This document shows positions 1 to 11,683 of a stretch of 64,000 nt of DNA, in pieces; position 1 is the stretch's first letter; each line of letters starts with the position of its first letter. Location: NCBI GenBank assembly GCA_039566865.1, contig CM076951.1:17803484-17867483 (forward strand). The letters run 5' to 3'. A program made the position numbers and the translations under genes. This DNA comes from Aurelia coerulea. Lineage: Eukaryota > Cnidaria > Scyphozoa > Semaeostomeae > Ulmaridae. The notes below the pieces were generated by a model. It saw only the letters and a program-made list of their open reading frames with translations, did no database searches and was not told the DNA's origin.

Positions 1-457
1 TACATCATTTGGTATTTCACAAGTGTAGGATTACTTGCCACCTTGTAACTCTGTGCGGAATTGCATGAATAAGAAATTCCACATTAGGATTTCACGGTTG
101 AAATACCACAATCCATTACATGAAGTTTGAAATGCCACAAAGAATTACACTTTCTAGGGTATTACAAGATACATGAAATGACAGATGATGTGAAATGGCT
201 TGTTGGATTTCACATCATTTGGTATTTCACAAGTGTAGGATTACTTGCCACCTTGTAACTCTGTGCGGAATTGCATGAATAAGAAATTCCACATTAGGAT
301 TTCACGGTTGAAATACCACAATCCATTACATGAAGTTTGAAATGCCACAAAGAATTACACTTTCTAGGGTATTACAAGATACATGAAATGACAGATGATG
401 TGAAATGGCTTGTTGGATTTCACATCGTTTAGTATTTCACAAGTGTAGGATTACATT
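1..457. repeat. 210-bp tandem repeat, 2.2 copies visible
   Basis: The block starting near 1 recurs at 211 and again at 421, a period of 210 bp, with almost no mismatches between the first two units. The third unit diverges after about 36 bp, near 457. The array probably continues to the left of the window. No coding potential is seen. The near identity suggests a young satellite or a tandemly repeated 5' region of the LINE that follows. Confidence 0.9.
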
Positions 458-626
458 GATGTTTTACCTGTGGAGGGGCTGCTGATTTTTCAAAAAAATC
501 CATGTAATTATTGTTACATAGTAGCCAGCTCGTAGGAGAAGGTTGTTGCGATGTCTGAGCGTCGGTCGCTATTTTGGTGCTATCAATTTAAATGATTGAA
601 AGTAAGAAGTTTAGTAAACTATAACC

Positions 627-2102
627 ATGGAAGACAGTACTTTTGCGAAGGCTATTCACGAAGCAATCAATAAAATCAGGACAAAGGATAGACAAAGGCC
701 TCATGATGGAAATATCATCAAAGTTGCTGCGAACCAGAGTGGCCTAGCTCCAGAGCAAATTCAAAAACATCTCACGCTACTGGTGAAAAAAGGCGTGGTT
801 TACATAGAACGCACTTTAAAAGGCGAAGATTCCTATTACTTCGATGTCGACAAGTTTACCAATGATGAAGACATTTTAGAAATAGATTCATCATCGAATG
901 ATATTGAATCTGGTCTCGAAAAAATACTTACTTCTGAAGATATGCTAAAAGCTGCCGAGAACAATATGCCAGATGCCACACCAAAGCCTGCAGAGAGATC
1001 CGAATTTCTGCAATTTCTGGATTTGATTGAGAAACTCACCAATGACAATCGTGATTTACAAGCAAAGTTTTTCAATGGACAGGATAAAATCGAAAAATTA
1101 ATTTCGGAAAATTGCGAACTAAAATTGGAAAACTATCAGCTCAAGCTGGATGTCAACACGAATTCCCCAAGGGAAGTTTTCCTCAGCAACCAGAATAAAG
1201 TGATCTCGGGGGACTGCAATCCTAAAAAGAATGTATCAAGCCAACCTTCCATTTCCAATAACAATGCGGGCATTGTTATTGAAAATGAAGAGTTCAACAA
1301 CCGGCAAGCGATGCAAAAGAAAAAGAAACGACCAAACAAAAAGCAAAGAGCAAGACAACTGAAATCCCAGATGAGTTCGAATAATGGTGATGCTAAAAAT
1401 TGTGAAACGAGAAGCAAACATCAGAACAATGCAGGCAATGTTACTGAGAGTGAAAAATCTAGCGAAGCGACTAAGAATGATAATGGTAATTGTAGCGATG
1501 GCAACGGTAGAGGCGTGAGTTAAACTGTACGAAATGAAAGGAGGAGCGAAGGCGATGCCCATGTGACAAGTGTCAGGAAAGGAGATAGAAAAGATACCAC
1601 CATTATTGTTGGGGATTCCATGATAAAAAACGTAAATGGCTGGGACTTAAAGAAGAGATGCGGGTCATCTATAAATATATATGTCAAATCCTTTCGAGGT
1701 AGTACAGTTGAGGATATGAAAAGCTATGTTGAGCCGTCGATTGCGAGAAAACCTGACAGGATCATTTTGCATGTTGGTACGAACGATCTTGGGAAAGAAA
1801 AAAGGTCAGATCTAGATATTGCTACAGAGATAATTAACTTGGCGAAACACATTCAAAGCCATGGTATTAAAGTAATCGTTTCCGGCCTAGTGCCCAGATA
1901 CGATCATCTTGAGCCCAAACGAGTAAAGGTCAACTTTATTTTAAGGGACATGTGTAACGATGAAAATATGCCTTATGTAGATAATAGTAACATTGACCCC
2001 TCCAAGCATTTAAACCGGAGTAAGTTACATTTAAACGGTACAGGTGATGGAATTTTAGCTGATAATCTTTTTAACGCAACAACATTAACACATGATAACT
2101 GA
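627..2102 (+). pseudogene. LINE ORF1: winged-helix-like N-terminus, coiled coil, SGNH esterase
   Basis: ATG at 627 opens a frame that runs to a TAA at 1521-1523 and continues in the same frame to 2102, so one nonsense codon splits a protein of about 491 codons. The N-terminal ~70 residues look like a small winged-helix fold. Residues ~130-180 are heptad-like and charged (coiled coil), followed by a very basic stretch (KKKKRPNKKQRAR). After the stop comes an SGNH/GDSL esterase domain with block I 'VGDSM', block III 'VGTNDL' and a late 'LHLNGTG' His block. Esterase ORF1 proteins are known from CR1/L2 LINEs and are thought to act in RNP or membrane association. The usual Asp before the late His is not obvious. 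The TAA could be decay or an assembly error. Confidence 0.8.
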
Positions 2103-2129
2103 CTTCAAAGTAGAACAGAGGGTGCTAGT

Positions 2130-5100
2130 TTGACTCCTCCGAGCTATGGTTCTACTGCTGCCTCCCCAAATGTTTCCTCTCAGAACAGCAGAAATGCACT
2201 AGGTCACAGAAAAGGGATGGTGGTTGCGTCTCTGAATGTGAACAGCCTTCTCTGGCTTATTATATTCAACGAAACCAAACCAAACCAAACGAAACCAATT
2301 CAATTTGGCTTTTTCCATTCCCAAGAGAACGAAACACATTGTTTTTAAAACGAAACGGAACGAAACCAAAGCAATTTGTCTTTTTTCCATTCCCAAGAGA
2401 ACGAAACAAATTGTTTTCAAATTGATGAATTTTGGTTGAATTGTATAGGTGATCTCAAGAGAGACATTGATTCCTTTTAGACTGCGTTCACACGGTGCCG
2501 GCATTTTGAAAACGGTGAAAAATGTGACGGATAGGCCTTCCTCCGTTCACACAATGCCGGCACATTGTGTTAGATTTTGATAACCTTACGTCTCACGTGT
2601 CGATACCGATTTCAATTCGATTCTCCCTTTAGTGGATCCCTTAGGAGCGAAATACTGTTTTCAAATCATGAGTTTTTTCGAATCTTTCGTGCTGAAAGAA
2701 CTCAAACAACATTTGTGTGAAAAAATTCCTAATGCGCTAAACACGTCAGGTTGATAGATTTTGGTGGAATTGTGCAGGTGATCTCGAGAGAGAGAGACTC
2801 ATACATCCTTTTCATACATCATTCTTTTAGAGTTGTTTGTGCGTGGGTTCTTCACTTGCTTTGACTTAGAGATAAGGAGTAGTTAGTACCAGTTTTCAGC
2901 GTTTTTTCGAGATGAATCAGTTTAGAGTGCCATTTTCAATCCCGAAGTTACCGACACCCAAAGCTTCAGTTGACCCATCTCTTCCACGCTTCGATGAAAG
3001 GCATTTAAAGAAAGGAGAAGAAATTGGAACAGGTTCAAGGTTCGAGAAGAAGGCTCAACTTCGAACAATACCGCAATTTTAGGCCCAAAAAAATAAGAAA
3101 CTAATTAAGAAACTTTTACTACTAAAACACCGAAATTTTCATTCGAAATTAAGAAACTTTTAGTACCAAGTGCTGATCCAAGTTTCTTATAAAAAAACGT
3201 GTAAGTGTATTCGAGAGCTTGCGGTATTGTCACGACAAAAAATTGGCAGGCTTCCTGTTATTCGATCAATATCAGCTCACTGCTCACTCACGAAAGAGAC
3301 ATCATATAGGCCTATCGCACACATTTCATTACTGTACTTTCATTAGTGTGCTGAAAAATCTGTCTGTTTTTTTGCGTCCGTTTTTCTCCTAGTACCTATT
3401 ATTTCTAGTACCTGTATGCATAGTGCATGCATCTTTGTCCAATTCTGACTTAGCCTGACGACCAGACCGGATTTCTCTGGCTATCAGGCTAATTCTGACG
3501 CCAATGAGTTTCTAAATCACAAAAGGTTTGCACTCCGTAATATTTTCTTTCATGACATGGAAGCAATTCGTTTCGTTCCCAGGAGAACGAAACGATCGTT
3601 TCGTTCCTAGAAGAACGAAACGGCTGCGTTTCGTTCTCTTGGGAATGAAACAAAATTAAAAACAATTCGTTTCGTTCTCTTGGGAATGGAAAAAGCCAAA
3701 TTGAATTGGTTTCGTTCGGTTTCGTTCGGTTTCGTTTCGTTTCGTTGAATATAATAAGCCCCTTCTCTTGCATATTGATGAGATTTGTTCTGTCATGAAG
3801 GATCTAGGCATACACATTTTGGCTATTAACGAGACGAAGCTCGATAAAAATGTTGATGACGATCTTGTCAGTATTGATGGCTTTTCCATTAGGAGATGCG
3901 ATCGCAATCGCAGCGGTGGCGGAGTTGCCATTTATATTAACGATGCCCTTATTGATAAATGTACAGTTCGGGACGATATTCCAAAGTCCTCCCTGGAGGC
4001 ACTGTATATAGAACTGAAGCCAGTCCGCTCAGCACCTTTTGTTGTGCTGGCTTGGTATCGTCCTCCTGATGTGTCGAATGAGGTTTTTGATGACCTCGAG
4101 AAAACCTTGCAGTTTCTTGACAAGGAAGGGGAAGAGATCATCATTTTGGGCGACACTAATTGTGACATCTTGCCTAACTATTCTTCTTCGCAGCTTAGCA
4201 AGGACATCAATCTCCCATCGCACTCAAATCGATTATTACAAATGTATAATTTTTTCGGTTTTCACCAGCTGATAGAGACTGCCACTAGAGAAACTACTAC
4301 ATCCTCTACCCTAATAGATCATGTTGCTAGTACAAACAAATCAAATATTGTAGTATCAGGCATTCACCATATTGGCCTGAGCGACCATTATTTGGTCTAT
4401 GGTGTCAGAAAATTTCGTGGTTCTCTAAAGAAGCAGCATAAGAGTATTTCAACAAGGAGTATGAAAAATTTTGACAAAACTGAATTTTTGAATGACTTGC
4501 TTTCGGTGGATTGGAAGGGTATTGTTTCCAATACTGACGACATTAATGTCGTCGTTGAACATTGGTCCAATATATTTTCACTTATTTTAGAGAAGCATGC
4601 TCCTATGCGCAATAAACGGGTGTCCGAAAGATTTTCCCCTTGGCTCACAAAAGAGTTTCGGAAGTTGTCTGCCAGTCGCGATAAGCTTCGTAAGCAAGCC
4701 GTGCGCTCTAAATCTGAAATTCTACAGCAGGCATATAGGCAGTTGAGAAACAAGGTCAATAAATTAAACCTTGACTTGAAACGTGAGTTTTTTTACAAAT
4801 AAGATTACCTCTAATCAGGGTGATCTTAAAAGTACATGGAAAGTTATTAACCAAGTTATAAACAAAAAATCTAAGACCACAAATATCTCATCTCTCAGTA
4901 TTGATGGAAATACAGTCCTAGGTGGTAAAGGTATTGCAGAATCAATGAATGAATTTTTCTGCAATGTTGGCAATAAACTCAGCAGCAAAATACCGCACAA
5001 GAAAAATCCTCTTTTAGAAAATGAATATTCAGTTAACGAAAAGAAATCCCAGTTTCATTTCCAGCCGATAGGTATTCGGCAGGTTGAAAAGGCTCTAGGC

Positions 5101-6620
5101 AAATTCAAATCATCGATGGGATTTGGTACTGATGGTATTGCTAATTTCTTTCTGAAAGCTGGTCTCCCGGTCATAGCTGAGTCCCTTTGCAACATTTTCA
5201 ATCTATCTCTAGCAACTGGGAGCTTTCCCAATTCATGGAAGGTTGCGAGAGTTGCCCCTATATTCAAAAGTGGGCAAAAAGATGATCGCTCTAACTACAG
5301 ACCAATATCGGTGCTCCCTTTCTTGTCTAGAGTATTCGAAAAGCTGGTTTACAACCAGGTTTACGAATACTTGGATAGAAACAAGCTCCTTTTCTCGCAC
5401 CAGTCTGGCTTCAGGTCTTTGCACTCTGTGGTTACTTGTTTATTAAATAGCACTGACGATTGGTATGTAAATATGGATAACGGGAGATACACTGCGATGG
5501 TATTTATCGACCTAAAAAAAGCTTTTGATACTGTTGATCATCAAATTTTACTTGCGAAACTAAAAGATATGGCATAGATGGTCATGAGCATTCTTGGTTT
5601 AAGTCCTATCTGCAAAACCGACGTCAATTCTGCAAGGTCAATGGCACATCCTCAAGTTTACAAAAGGTTAATTGCGGAGTGCCACAGGGTTCATGTCTTG
5701 GTCCACTCCTTTTTCTAATTTATATTAACGATCTCCCTATGTCTCTCCGTAAATGCAATGTGACAATGTATGCTGATGACACAAGTATTTCACATTCTGC
5801 GAAAAATATCAACGAGTTGAATGACACACTGAATAGTGATCTCGATCGGCTAAAGGAATGGTTACAAGGGAACAAACTGTCACTAAATGTCGTAAAGACA
5901 CAGGCGATGGTTGTAGGTTCTCGACCAAACCTAAAAAATATTGCTGACAATAAAGTAGAGACCCCATCATTTGTTATTGATGGCGCTGAAATTGACATCG
6001 TTAAAAATGTAAAATATTTAGGAGTTCAACTTGATGATAGCCTCGTTTGGGATCGGAACACGAAATTATTATGTAGCAAATTGTCTCGTGCTCTAGGATT
6101 TTTGAAATATGCCAAAAAATTCGTACCCAAGGATACCTTAATCAAAATGTATCATGGCATCGTAGAGCCACATTTCCGTTATTGCTGTTCTGTTTGGGGA
6201 GGCTGCAGTCAAACCAGATTGCAAACCATACAAAAATTGCAAAATCGAGCTGCAAGAATTGTCACCAATAGCAGCTATGATGTATCCGCCTCAAAGTTGA
6301 TCAAGGAACTAAATTGGCCAACGGTTACGGAAATGATAAAATGCGAGACAGCTGCTATTACATACAAAGCATTGTCAGGTCTTGCACCCGGCTATCTTTC
6401 AAACCTTTTCAAGAAAAACTCTGCGCGTGATATCAGTATGAATTTGCGGAATGCCATTGCCGATGTCCTTGTTCCAAGGATGAAAACTTGCAATGGGCAG
6501 AAAGCGATATCTTTCCGGGGTGCAAAGACTTGGAATGAATTGCCTTTGGATGTCAAACAAGCGCCCTCTCTTAGCATTTTTAAAAGTAGGCTGAAGAGTA
6601 ATTTGCCTCTCTCAGGCTAA
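2130..6620 (+). pseudogene. LINE ORF2: APE endonuclease and reverse transcriptase, interrupted
   Basis: The frame begins before an in-frame ATG at 2217 (MVVASLNVNSLL, start of the APE endonuclease). It is broken at 2254 by an inserted element and resumes in frame at 3761. Endonuclease motifs follow: NETKLD, GGGVAIYI, LGDTNCD, LSDHYLV. A run of seven T at 4788-4794 shifts the frame by one; the next frame runs 4783-5577. A second one-base shift lies near 5562-5568, and the frame then runs to the stop at 6620. RT motifs are ordered normally: NYRPISVLP, FIDLKKAFDTVDH (motif A), GVPQGSCLGPLL (B), MYADDTS (C), KYLGVQLDDS (E). The C-terminal region (CCSVWGG, TWNELPLDVK) matches CR1/L2 elements. Catalytic residues are retained. 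Confidence 0.9.
2246..3768. mobile_element. Foldback-like element with GAAAC-repeat arms and 8-bp TSD
   Basis: The element spans 2254-3760 and is flanked by identical 8-mers CCTTCTCT (2246-2253 and 3761-3768). Its ends are perfect inverted repeats starting GGCTTATTATATTCAACGAA, leading into arms of short GAAAC/GAAACC direct repeats and 'CCCAAGAGAACGAAAC' units. Removing the element and one TSD rejoins the LINE endonuclease frame exactly. No transposase is visible, so it is non-autonomous. The 8-bp TSD and long repeat-built TIRs suggest Mutator/Foldback; hAT or P cannot be excluded. Confidence 0.9.
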
Positions 6621-6780
6621 CTCCATTATTTTTCATTAATGTTTTTTCTTTTAGATTGTAAATATAGGTAATTTGTTAGTAATTTTTGGTAATATTGTAA
6701 AGTTTGGCACGGCCCCCTGTAAAGCAATCCTCTCGATTGACGGGGCTACCGTGTAAAAATAATGAAAAATGAAAAAAAAA
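6621..6780 (+). other. LINE 3' UTR with terminal hairpin and A-rich tail
   Basis: A stem can form between the CACGGCCCC side near 6708 and the GGGGCTACCGTG side near 6742-6755. It is followed by an AATGAAAAATGAAAA-type tail. Conserved 3' hairpins and short simple-repeat tails are usual in CR1/L2 elements, where they direct target-primed reverse transcription. Confidence 0.6.
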
Positions 6781-7322
6781 TGAGCTCAATTTGTGTGAGG
6801 TTACGGCCAGGTCGAAAACGCGGAAAAACACTTGAAGTTTCTGAATGGCGAGAAATAGTGTTTATTGTGTTAAAATATAGGTAAGAAACCTCTAAATAAG
6901 CCAAATATTCCATCAAGAAGACAAACAAGAAATTTCTGCGTTTTCCGCGTTTTCGTCTTTGCTATAGGTGATTTCGAAAACGCGGAAATATCTTTATATG
7001 AACTTTTATCAGTAGCTTTTCGCAAATATAGAGGAGTAATACGTTGAGCTTTATCTCGTAATGAATTCTTTACCAAAATAGACTTCGTAGATCGGAATGA
7101 AACTTTTGGATCATAAGATTTAAAAATTAATGGGCCTAAGTGGCCTATCAGGAATTCGAGGGGCAGTTTGTTTATAATTTCTCTACCTATCCCTTCATGA
7201 TGCTATGGGCGGATACAGCATGTTAAGTCGCCATAATGAAGCAACAGAATAAACTTAGAGCCTCCTCCTTTGTAGAGTATAGTTTTTCCGCGTTTTCCGC
7301 GTTTTCGTTTTTGCTATAGGTG

Positions 7323-8205
7323 ATTTTCAAAAATCAGGCTTGCACCGTCTGTTGCTGTTTTTAAGACAAAGCTTCTATCCAAAATTCGCCCCCCTGCAAA
7401 ACCTGTCTTTGGTATTCATGACCCAATAGGCCTATCTTACCTTTCCCAAATAAGCGTTGGTCTCAGCAGGCTAAACTTCCACAAATTCATGCACAATTTC
7501 AGAGACATCGTAAACCCAATGTGCCCAACGAATGACAGTATGGAGAATACAGAGCACTTTTTGTTGCTTTGCCCTTCGTTTGTCATTCAACGACGAAATC
7601 TTCTCGCTGGAGTTTCGGTAGTATTACGACCATTTGCTGAAATCAACAGCCTTTCTAACAACGATCTTGTACAAATGTTGTTGTATGGTGATAAAGACCT
7701 TTCTGATAACATTAATAAAAACATCCTCGAATTAACCCTTGATTTCATACAAAACACAGGTCGGTTTGATTAGATTTGAATCCTTGTTCTACGCCACTCA
7801 TCCACAAAGTCCTGTTTTGTTCCTTCCTTTTGTTCACACCTGTACGTCTTTTTTGCATTGATGTTGGGTAATTTCAGTGTATAAAATATTATTGCGATTG
7901 ACTTGTAACTCACACTTAAAATTATAAGCCTTCAAATGGTTGCCTGACATCCAATGTGAAACTGACTCCAGTGTTTATCAGTAGAGATTGTTTGCGCGTA
8001 ATTATAGTAGTCATTGTATTTAATTGTATGTAGATTTAATTTAGTTGCTCGTCTTTATGTCAAAGCCATGGGGTAGTCATGGTATTTTGCTCCCCATGGT
8101 ATCTCGTCCTGGTAGTGTAGTAAAGTAGTTCGTGAGTGTTGTTATAAGTAATCTCCTTTTTGTAAATTTTTATGCTGAATATATAAAAAAAAAAATTTTC
8201 AAAAA
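7323..8205 (+). mobile_element. 5'-truncated LINE inside the palindrome, 11-bp TSD
   Basis: The insertion spans 7334-8194 and is flanked by ATTTTCAAAAA (7323-7333, 8195-8205). It ends in an A-run after 'GAATATAT'. The parallel copies of the host palindrome unit provide the empty site. The 3' UTR has a possible hairpin around CCATGGGGTAG...CTCCCCATGG (about 8068-8100). This LINE differs from the one at 458-6780. Confidence 0.85.
7336..7773 (+). pseudogene. C-terminal tail of a LINE ORF2
   Basis: An open frame of ~145 codons runs from the truncation point to TAG at 7771-7773. It includes SRLNFHKFMHNFRDIVNP and a C-x..-EHFLLLCP zinc-knuckle-like motif, typical of the C-terminal region of jockey/CR1-group and related LINE ORF2 proteins, after the RT domain. 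It lacks all RT motifs, being 5' truncated. Confidence 0.75.
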
Positions 8206-9437
8206 CGCTGAAATCTCTTTATATCGACTGTTATCAGTAGTTTTTCGCAAATATAGACGAGTAATACGTTAAGCTTTCTCTCTTAATCAATTCTTTATCA
8301 AATAGACTTCGTAGATCCGAATGAAACTTTGGATCATAAGATTTAAAAATTAATGGGCCTAAGTGGCCTATCAGGAATTCGAGAGGAGTTTGTTGATAGT
8401 TTCTCGACCGTATCCCTCTATGATGCTATGGGCAGATACAGCATATCATTATGTCGCCTACTGAAGCAACGAAATAAACTTAGAGCCTCCTCCTTTGTAG
8501 AATAAGTTTTCCGCGTTTTCGTTTTTGCTATAGGTGATTTTCGAAAACGCGGAAAACGCGGAAATCTCTTCATATCATAGCACCATAGCACCATAACGGG
8601 ATACGATCGAGAAATTATCAACAAACTCCTCTCGAATTCCTAATAGGCCGCTTAGGCCCATTAATTTGTAAATCTTATGATCCAAAGTTTCATTCGGATC
8701 TACGAAGTCTATTTTGATAAAGAATTAATTACGAGAGAAAGCTTAACGTATTACTCGTCTATATTTGCGCAAAGCTACTGATAAAAGTTGATATAAAGAG
8801 ATTTCCGCGTTTCGAAAATCACCTATAGCAAAAACGAAAATGCGGAAAAAATTTTGTTCTACAAAGGAGGAGGCTCTAAGTTTATTTTGTTGCTTCATTA
8901 TGGCGACATAACATGCTGTATCCGCCCATAGCATCATAAAGGGATACGGTCGAGAAATTATAAACATACTGCCCCTCGAATTCCTGACAGGCCACTTAGG
9001 CTCATTAATTTTTTAATCTTATGATCCAAAAGTTTCGTTCGGATCTACGAAGTCTATTTTGGTAAAGAATTCATTGCGAGAGAAAGTTTAACGTATTACT
9101 AGTCTATATTTGCGAAAAGCTACTGATAAAAGTTCATATAAAGATATTTCCGCATTTTCCGCGTTTTCGAAAATTACCTATAGCAAAAACGAAAACGCAG
9201 AAATTTCTTGTTTGTCTTCTGGATGGAATATTTGGCTTAGGCTATTTAGAGGTTTCTTGCCTATATTTTAACACAATAAACACCACTTCCCGCCATTCAG
9301 AAACTTCAAATGTTTTTCCGCGTTTTCCGCGTTTTCAACCTGGCCGTGAGGTTACTCAAAAATTCACTTCCATGAAGGGATTTGATATCATAGGGTTTGT
9401 AAGAGGCGGTTCAATTAGCTGAATACGCTGACATTGG

Positions 9438-9698
9438 ATGATTTCCTTGTGCTTCAGCAACCTGTTAGGATTTGAGCGGTATGCTGCTGCCCATGCAAGC
9501 CTTCAGCGACCATTGTCGAATCAAATTCTGACACCCAAGCAGCTATATGATTTTGCATCACAAGAGCTGAAAGGTATCTTGTGCTTCTATGTCAGTAGCA
9601 ACGATATAGAGATGAATCGGCCAATGTTAGAGAGCAGATTTGCGAAAAGAAAAAGCCATTCTGGGCACAAGGAGACCCTCTACTTCATACCCTTCTAA
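9438..9698 (+). other. Open frame of unknown meaning upstream of the 44-residue repeat fragment
   Basis: A frame of 86 codons is open here (FERYAAAHASLQ, LYDFASQELKGIL). Codons look plausible but I do not recognise the product. It may be an exon of the same gene whose C-terminal repeat domain follows at 9766, but no clear splice junction joins them. Low confidence. Confidence 0.2.
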
Positions 9699-9765
9699 TG
9701 AAGGACAGAATACATCTGCTTTGATTCTCTCGGGAAATTGTTATGCTTGCTGAGCTGTCGCAAAC

Positions 9766-10111
9766 ATGGGTGTAGACATTGAGTCTATTCCTCCTGGTGC
9801 ATACTTGGCATGCATTTATGATAACAAATGGTTTATCGGCATGGTACTTGATTTGTCGGTTGAGAACAAAGATATCAAAATCAAGTTTATGCATAAAAGA
9901 GGCCCTGCAACTACGTTCTTTTGGCCACAGGAAGAAGACATATGCATTTATGATAACAAAGGGTACATTGGCATTGTACTTGAATTGTTGGTTTAGAATA
10001 AAGATATCGAAATCAAGTTCATGGATGAAAGAGGCCCTGCAACTACGTTCTTTTGGCCACAGGAAGAAGACATATGCTCCGTTCGAACAGCTCATATTCT
10101 TGGCTTGTTAG
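9766..10111 (+). pseudogene. Two-unit copy of the 'YDxxWxxGxV..FxWPxxED' repeat domain
   Basis: The sequence encodes GAYLACIYDNKWFIGMV, then KFMHKRGPATTFFWPQEED, then a second unit beginning IYDNKGYIGIV. The second unit is cut by TAG at 9994-9996 where other units read GAG, so the nonsense change is a G-to-T in a Glu codon. Sequence after the stop still matches the unit and its downstream flank (TAHILGLLVPPI), which is shared with 21.7 kb. This domain occurs at the end of transposon-like cnidarian proteins; its function is unknown to me. Confidence 0.6.
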
Positions 10112-10314
10112 TTCCTCCAATATTGTTGCTGTTGACAGGTTTGCACATGACTTCGGATTGTGTATTGTCTTTATCAGTCATCCTATTGTCAGTGATGACA
10201 GTCGGAAGTTCATATAGCATGTTGTTGTCGCCGAGTTGGAAATGTATTGTATTTTTCAGGGCCTTCTGACCCTGAGCCAGGCAAATCTTCTCTGGATTGA
10301 ACTGCACACAAAGT

Positions 10315-10405
10315 GGGACTCTTAGCCAATCAGGAAGCAGGATTGTCCCAATTTTATGAAATGAGAAATTGGGACAATCATGCATCCTGATTGGCTAAGA
10401 GTCCC
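10315..10405. repeat. Short near-perfect hairpin
   Basis: GGGACTCTTAGCCAATCAGG at 10315 returns inverted, ending at 10405, with a loop of roughly 10-15 nt. It is probably a small MITE or its remnant. The rest of 10112-10794 shows no coding signal. Confidence 0.75.
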
Positions 10406-10794
10406 AATTTTTGCTCCAGTTTTTAGCAGTATTATCTGCTAGAGGAGGATGAGTTCCTCTGCCTTGTGATCTTCCATTTCTTCTGGTTAATGGTGGACAG
10501 TTTTCCGTTGGACTGAACAGCTTAACTTTCTAAAATAGACCAGCCAATTATCAACAAGATGCTTAAATAACTTGTATTCGCTATTGTAGCGCAGGCAGCA
10601 GTTAGCATAATGCCATTTCCAATTAAAGGTAGCCAGTACCATGGATGTTGCTTCGTTAGGGTCATAGGGTACTACTTAGGCCCATACATACTAAGGTAAT
10701 TAGGCCCATACCATACTTTCCCCTCGCTGCTTCTCCATCTTACGTGAGAATTAAAGAGGAAATATTTTCACAATTGCCACATGCATGTTTGGCA

Positions 10795-11683
10795 TACCGG
10801 GTGCGCCAAAATAAACTATGCACTTTTGACAGGCCACAATAAATCGTAAACAGGACCGATTTTGAAGATTTATGACTTAATATTTGGCAGAAAGCCTGAA
10901 TTAGATTCTACGATTTTTTGCAAATTTTTCTGTTTTCAGTTTTTAGAGCTACAAGCAAGTTTCTTAAAAGTTTCGTTTTCGAAAACACTAAAAACGATCA
11001 AAAAACGTCGATCAAGCTTCCAAAGAATCGATATGAATGGACAAAAAGAAAACTTGTTCGTGGTGATTTGGGATTTAGAAATCGACCAATTGTAAGCTGC
11101 TGTATGAGAGTTCATACTATCTTGGGAGAAATGTAATAATATTTTCAAGGATATAAAAGAAATGTCTTTTCTTTTGTAATTTCATTGAATTTATGCTTGG
11201 TGCAGGTTGTGTTCCTGTGTCAAGGGGGTTTAAAAGACGAGCAAGGAAGCGTCATGGGGCCAGCAAGCATGGCGTCTTGCTACATTTTTGATTTTGTGAC
11301 GGCTTTTGGGGCGGTACTTTATTGTAACTACTACAGAGTTTCGTAACAGGCCAATCGTTGAAATAACACTCGTGCAGAAGTTTACAATGATCAATTTCCA
11401 AATCTCCAAATCACGCTGAAAACGTTTTCCCTTTGTCCATTCATGTTGATTCTTTAGAAAATTTGATCAACGTTTTTTGATGGTTTTCAGTGTTTTTGAA
11501 AACGAAAATTTTAAGAAACTCGCTTGTAGCTCTAAAAACTGAAAACAGAAACATTTGTAAAAAATCCTAGAATCTAATTCAGGCTTTCTGCTAAAGATTA
11601 AGTCATAAATCTTCAAAATCGGTCCAGTGTACGATTTATTGCGGCCTGCCAAAAATGCATAGTTTATTTTGGCGCACCTGGTA
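10795..11683. mobile_element. Tc1/mariner-like MITE with TA duplication
   Basis: The element spans 10797-11681, with ends CCGGGTGCGCCAAAATAAAC and an inverted CCAGGTGCGCC end, flanked by TA. Long imperfect inverted arms of about 230 bp share 'CGATTTTGAAGATTTATGAC' and a GTTTTCAGTTTTTAGAGC block. Short open frames inside are by-products of the palindrome. No transposase. Confidence 0.8.

Larger units (their letters stand above)
458..6780 (+). mobile_element. Nearly full-length CR1/L2-type LINE, nested and decayed
   Basis: An esterase-bearing ORF1 is followed by an endonuclease-RT ORF2 and a short 3' UTR that ends in an A-rich simple repeat. This is the usual CR1/L2 order. The 5' limit is uncertain: it is taken as the end of the tandem repeat. 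ORF1 has one in-frame stop, and ORF2 has two single-base frameshifts and a 1.5-kb insertion. The copy is therefore inactive as it stands, yet the low number of lesions implies a fairly recent insertion. No target duplication was identified for the LINE itself. Confidence 0.8.
6795..9355. mobile_element. Large palindromic foldback element with CCGCG subrepeats, 10-bp TSD
   Basis: The element spans 6805-9345 and is flanked by GTGAGGTTAC on both sides (6795-6804, 9346-9355). Its ends are GGCCAGGTCGAAAACGCGGA and the inverse. Each arm carries two ~360-bp units separated by CCGCGTTTTCCGCG blocks: direct at about 6950-7310 and 7310-8530, inverted at about 8560-8820 and 8820-9185. Without the internal LINE insertion the element is about 1.67 kb. 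No transposase is seen. One or two TSD bases might be fortuitous. Mutator/Foldback affinity is inferred from the TSD length and arm structure. Confidence 0.85.

Noticed and set aside
2263..2420. CRISPR-like direct repeats (GAAAC units)
   Set aside because: Repeats are 5-15 bp, irregular, without unique spacers, and lie in the inverted arms of a DNA element in animal DNA.
4015..4275. Alternative frames overlapping the endonuclease
   Set aside because: Shadows of the endonuclease frame with no independent motif.
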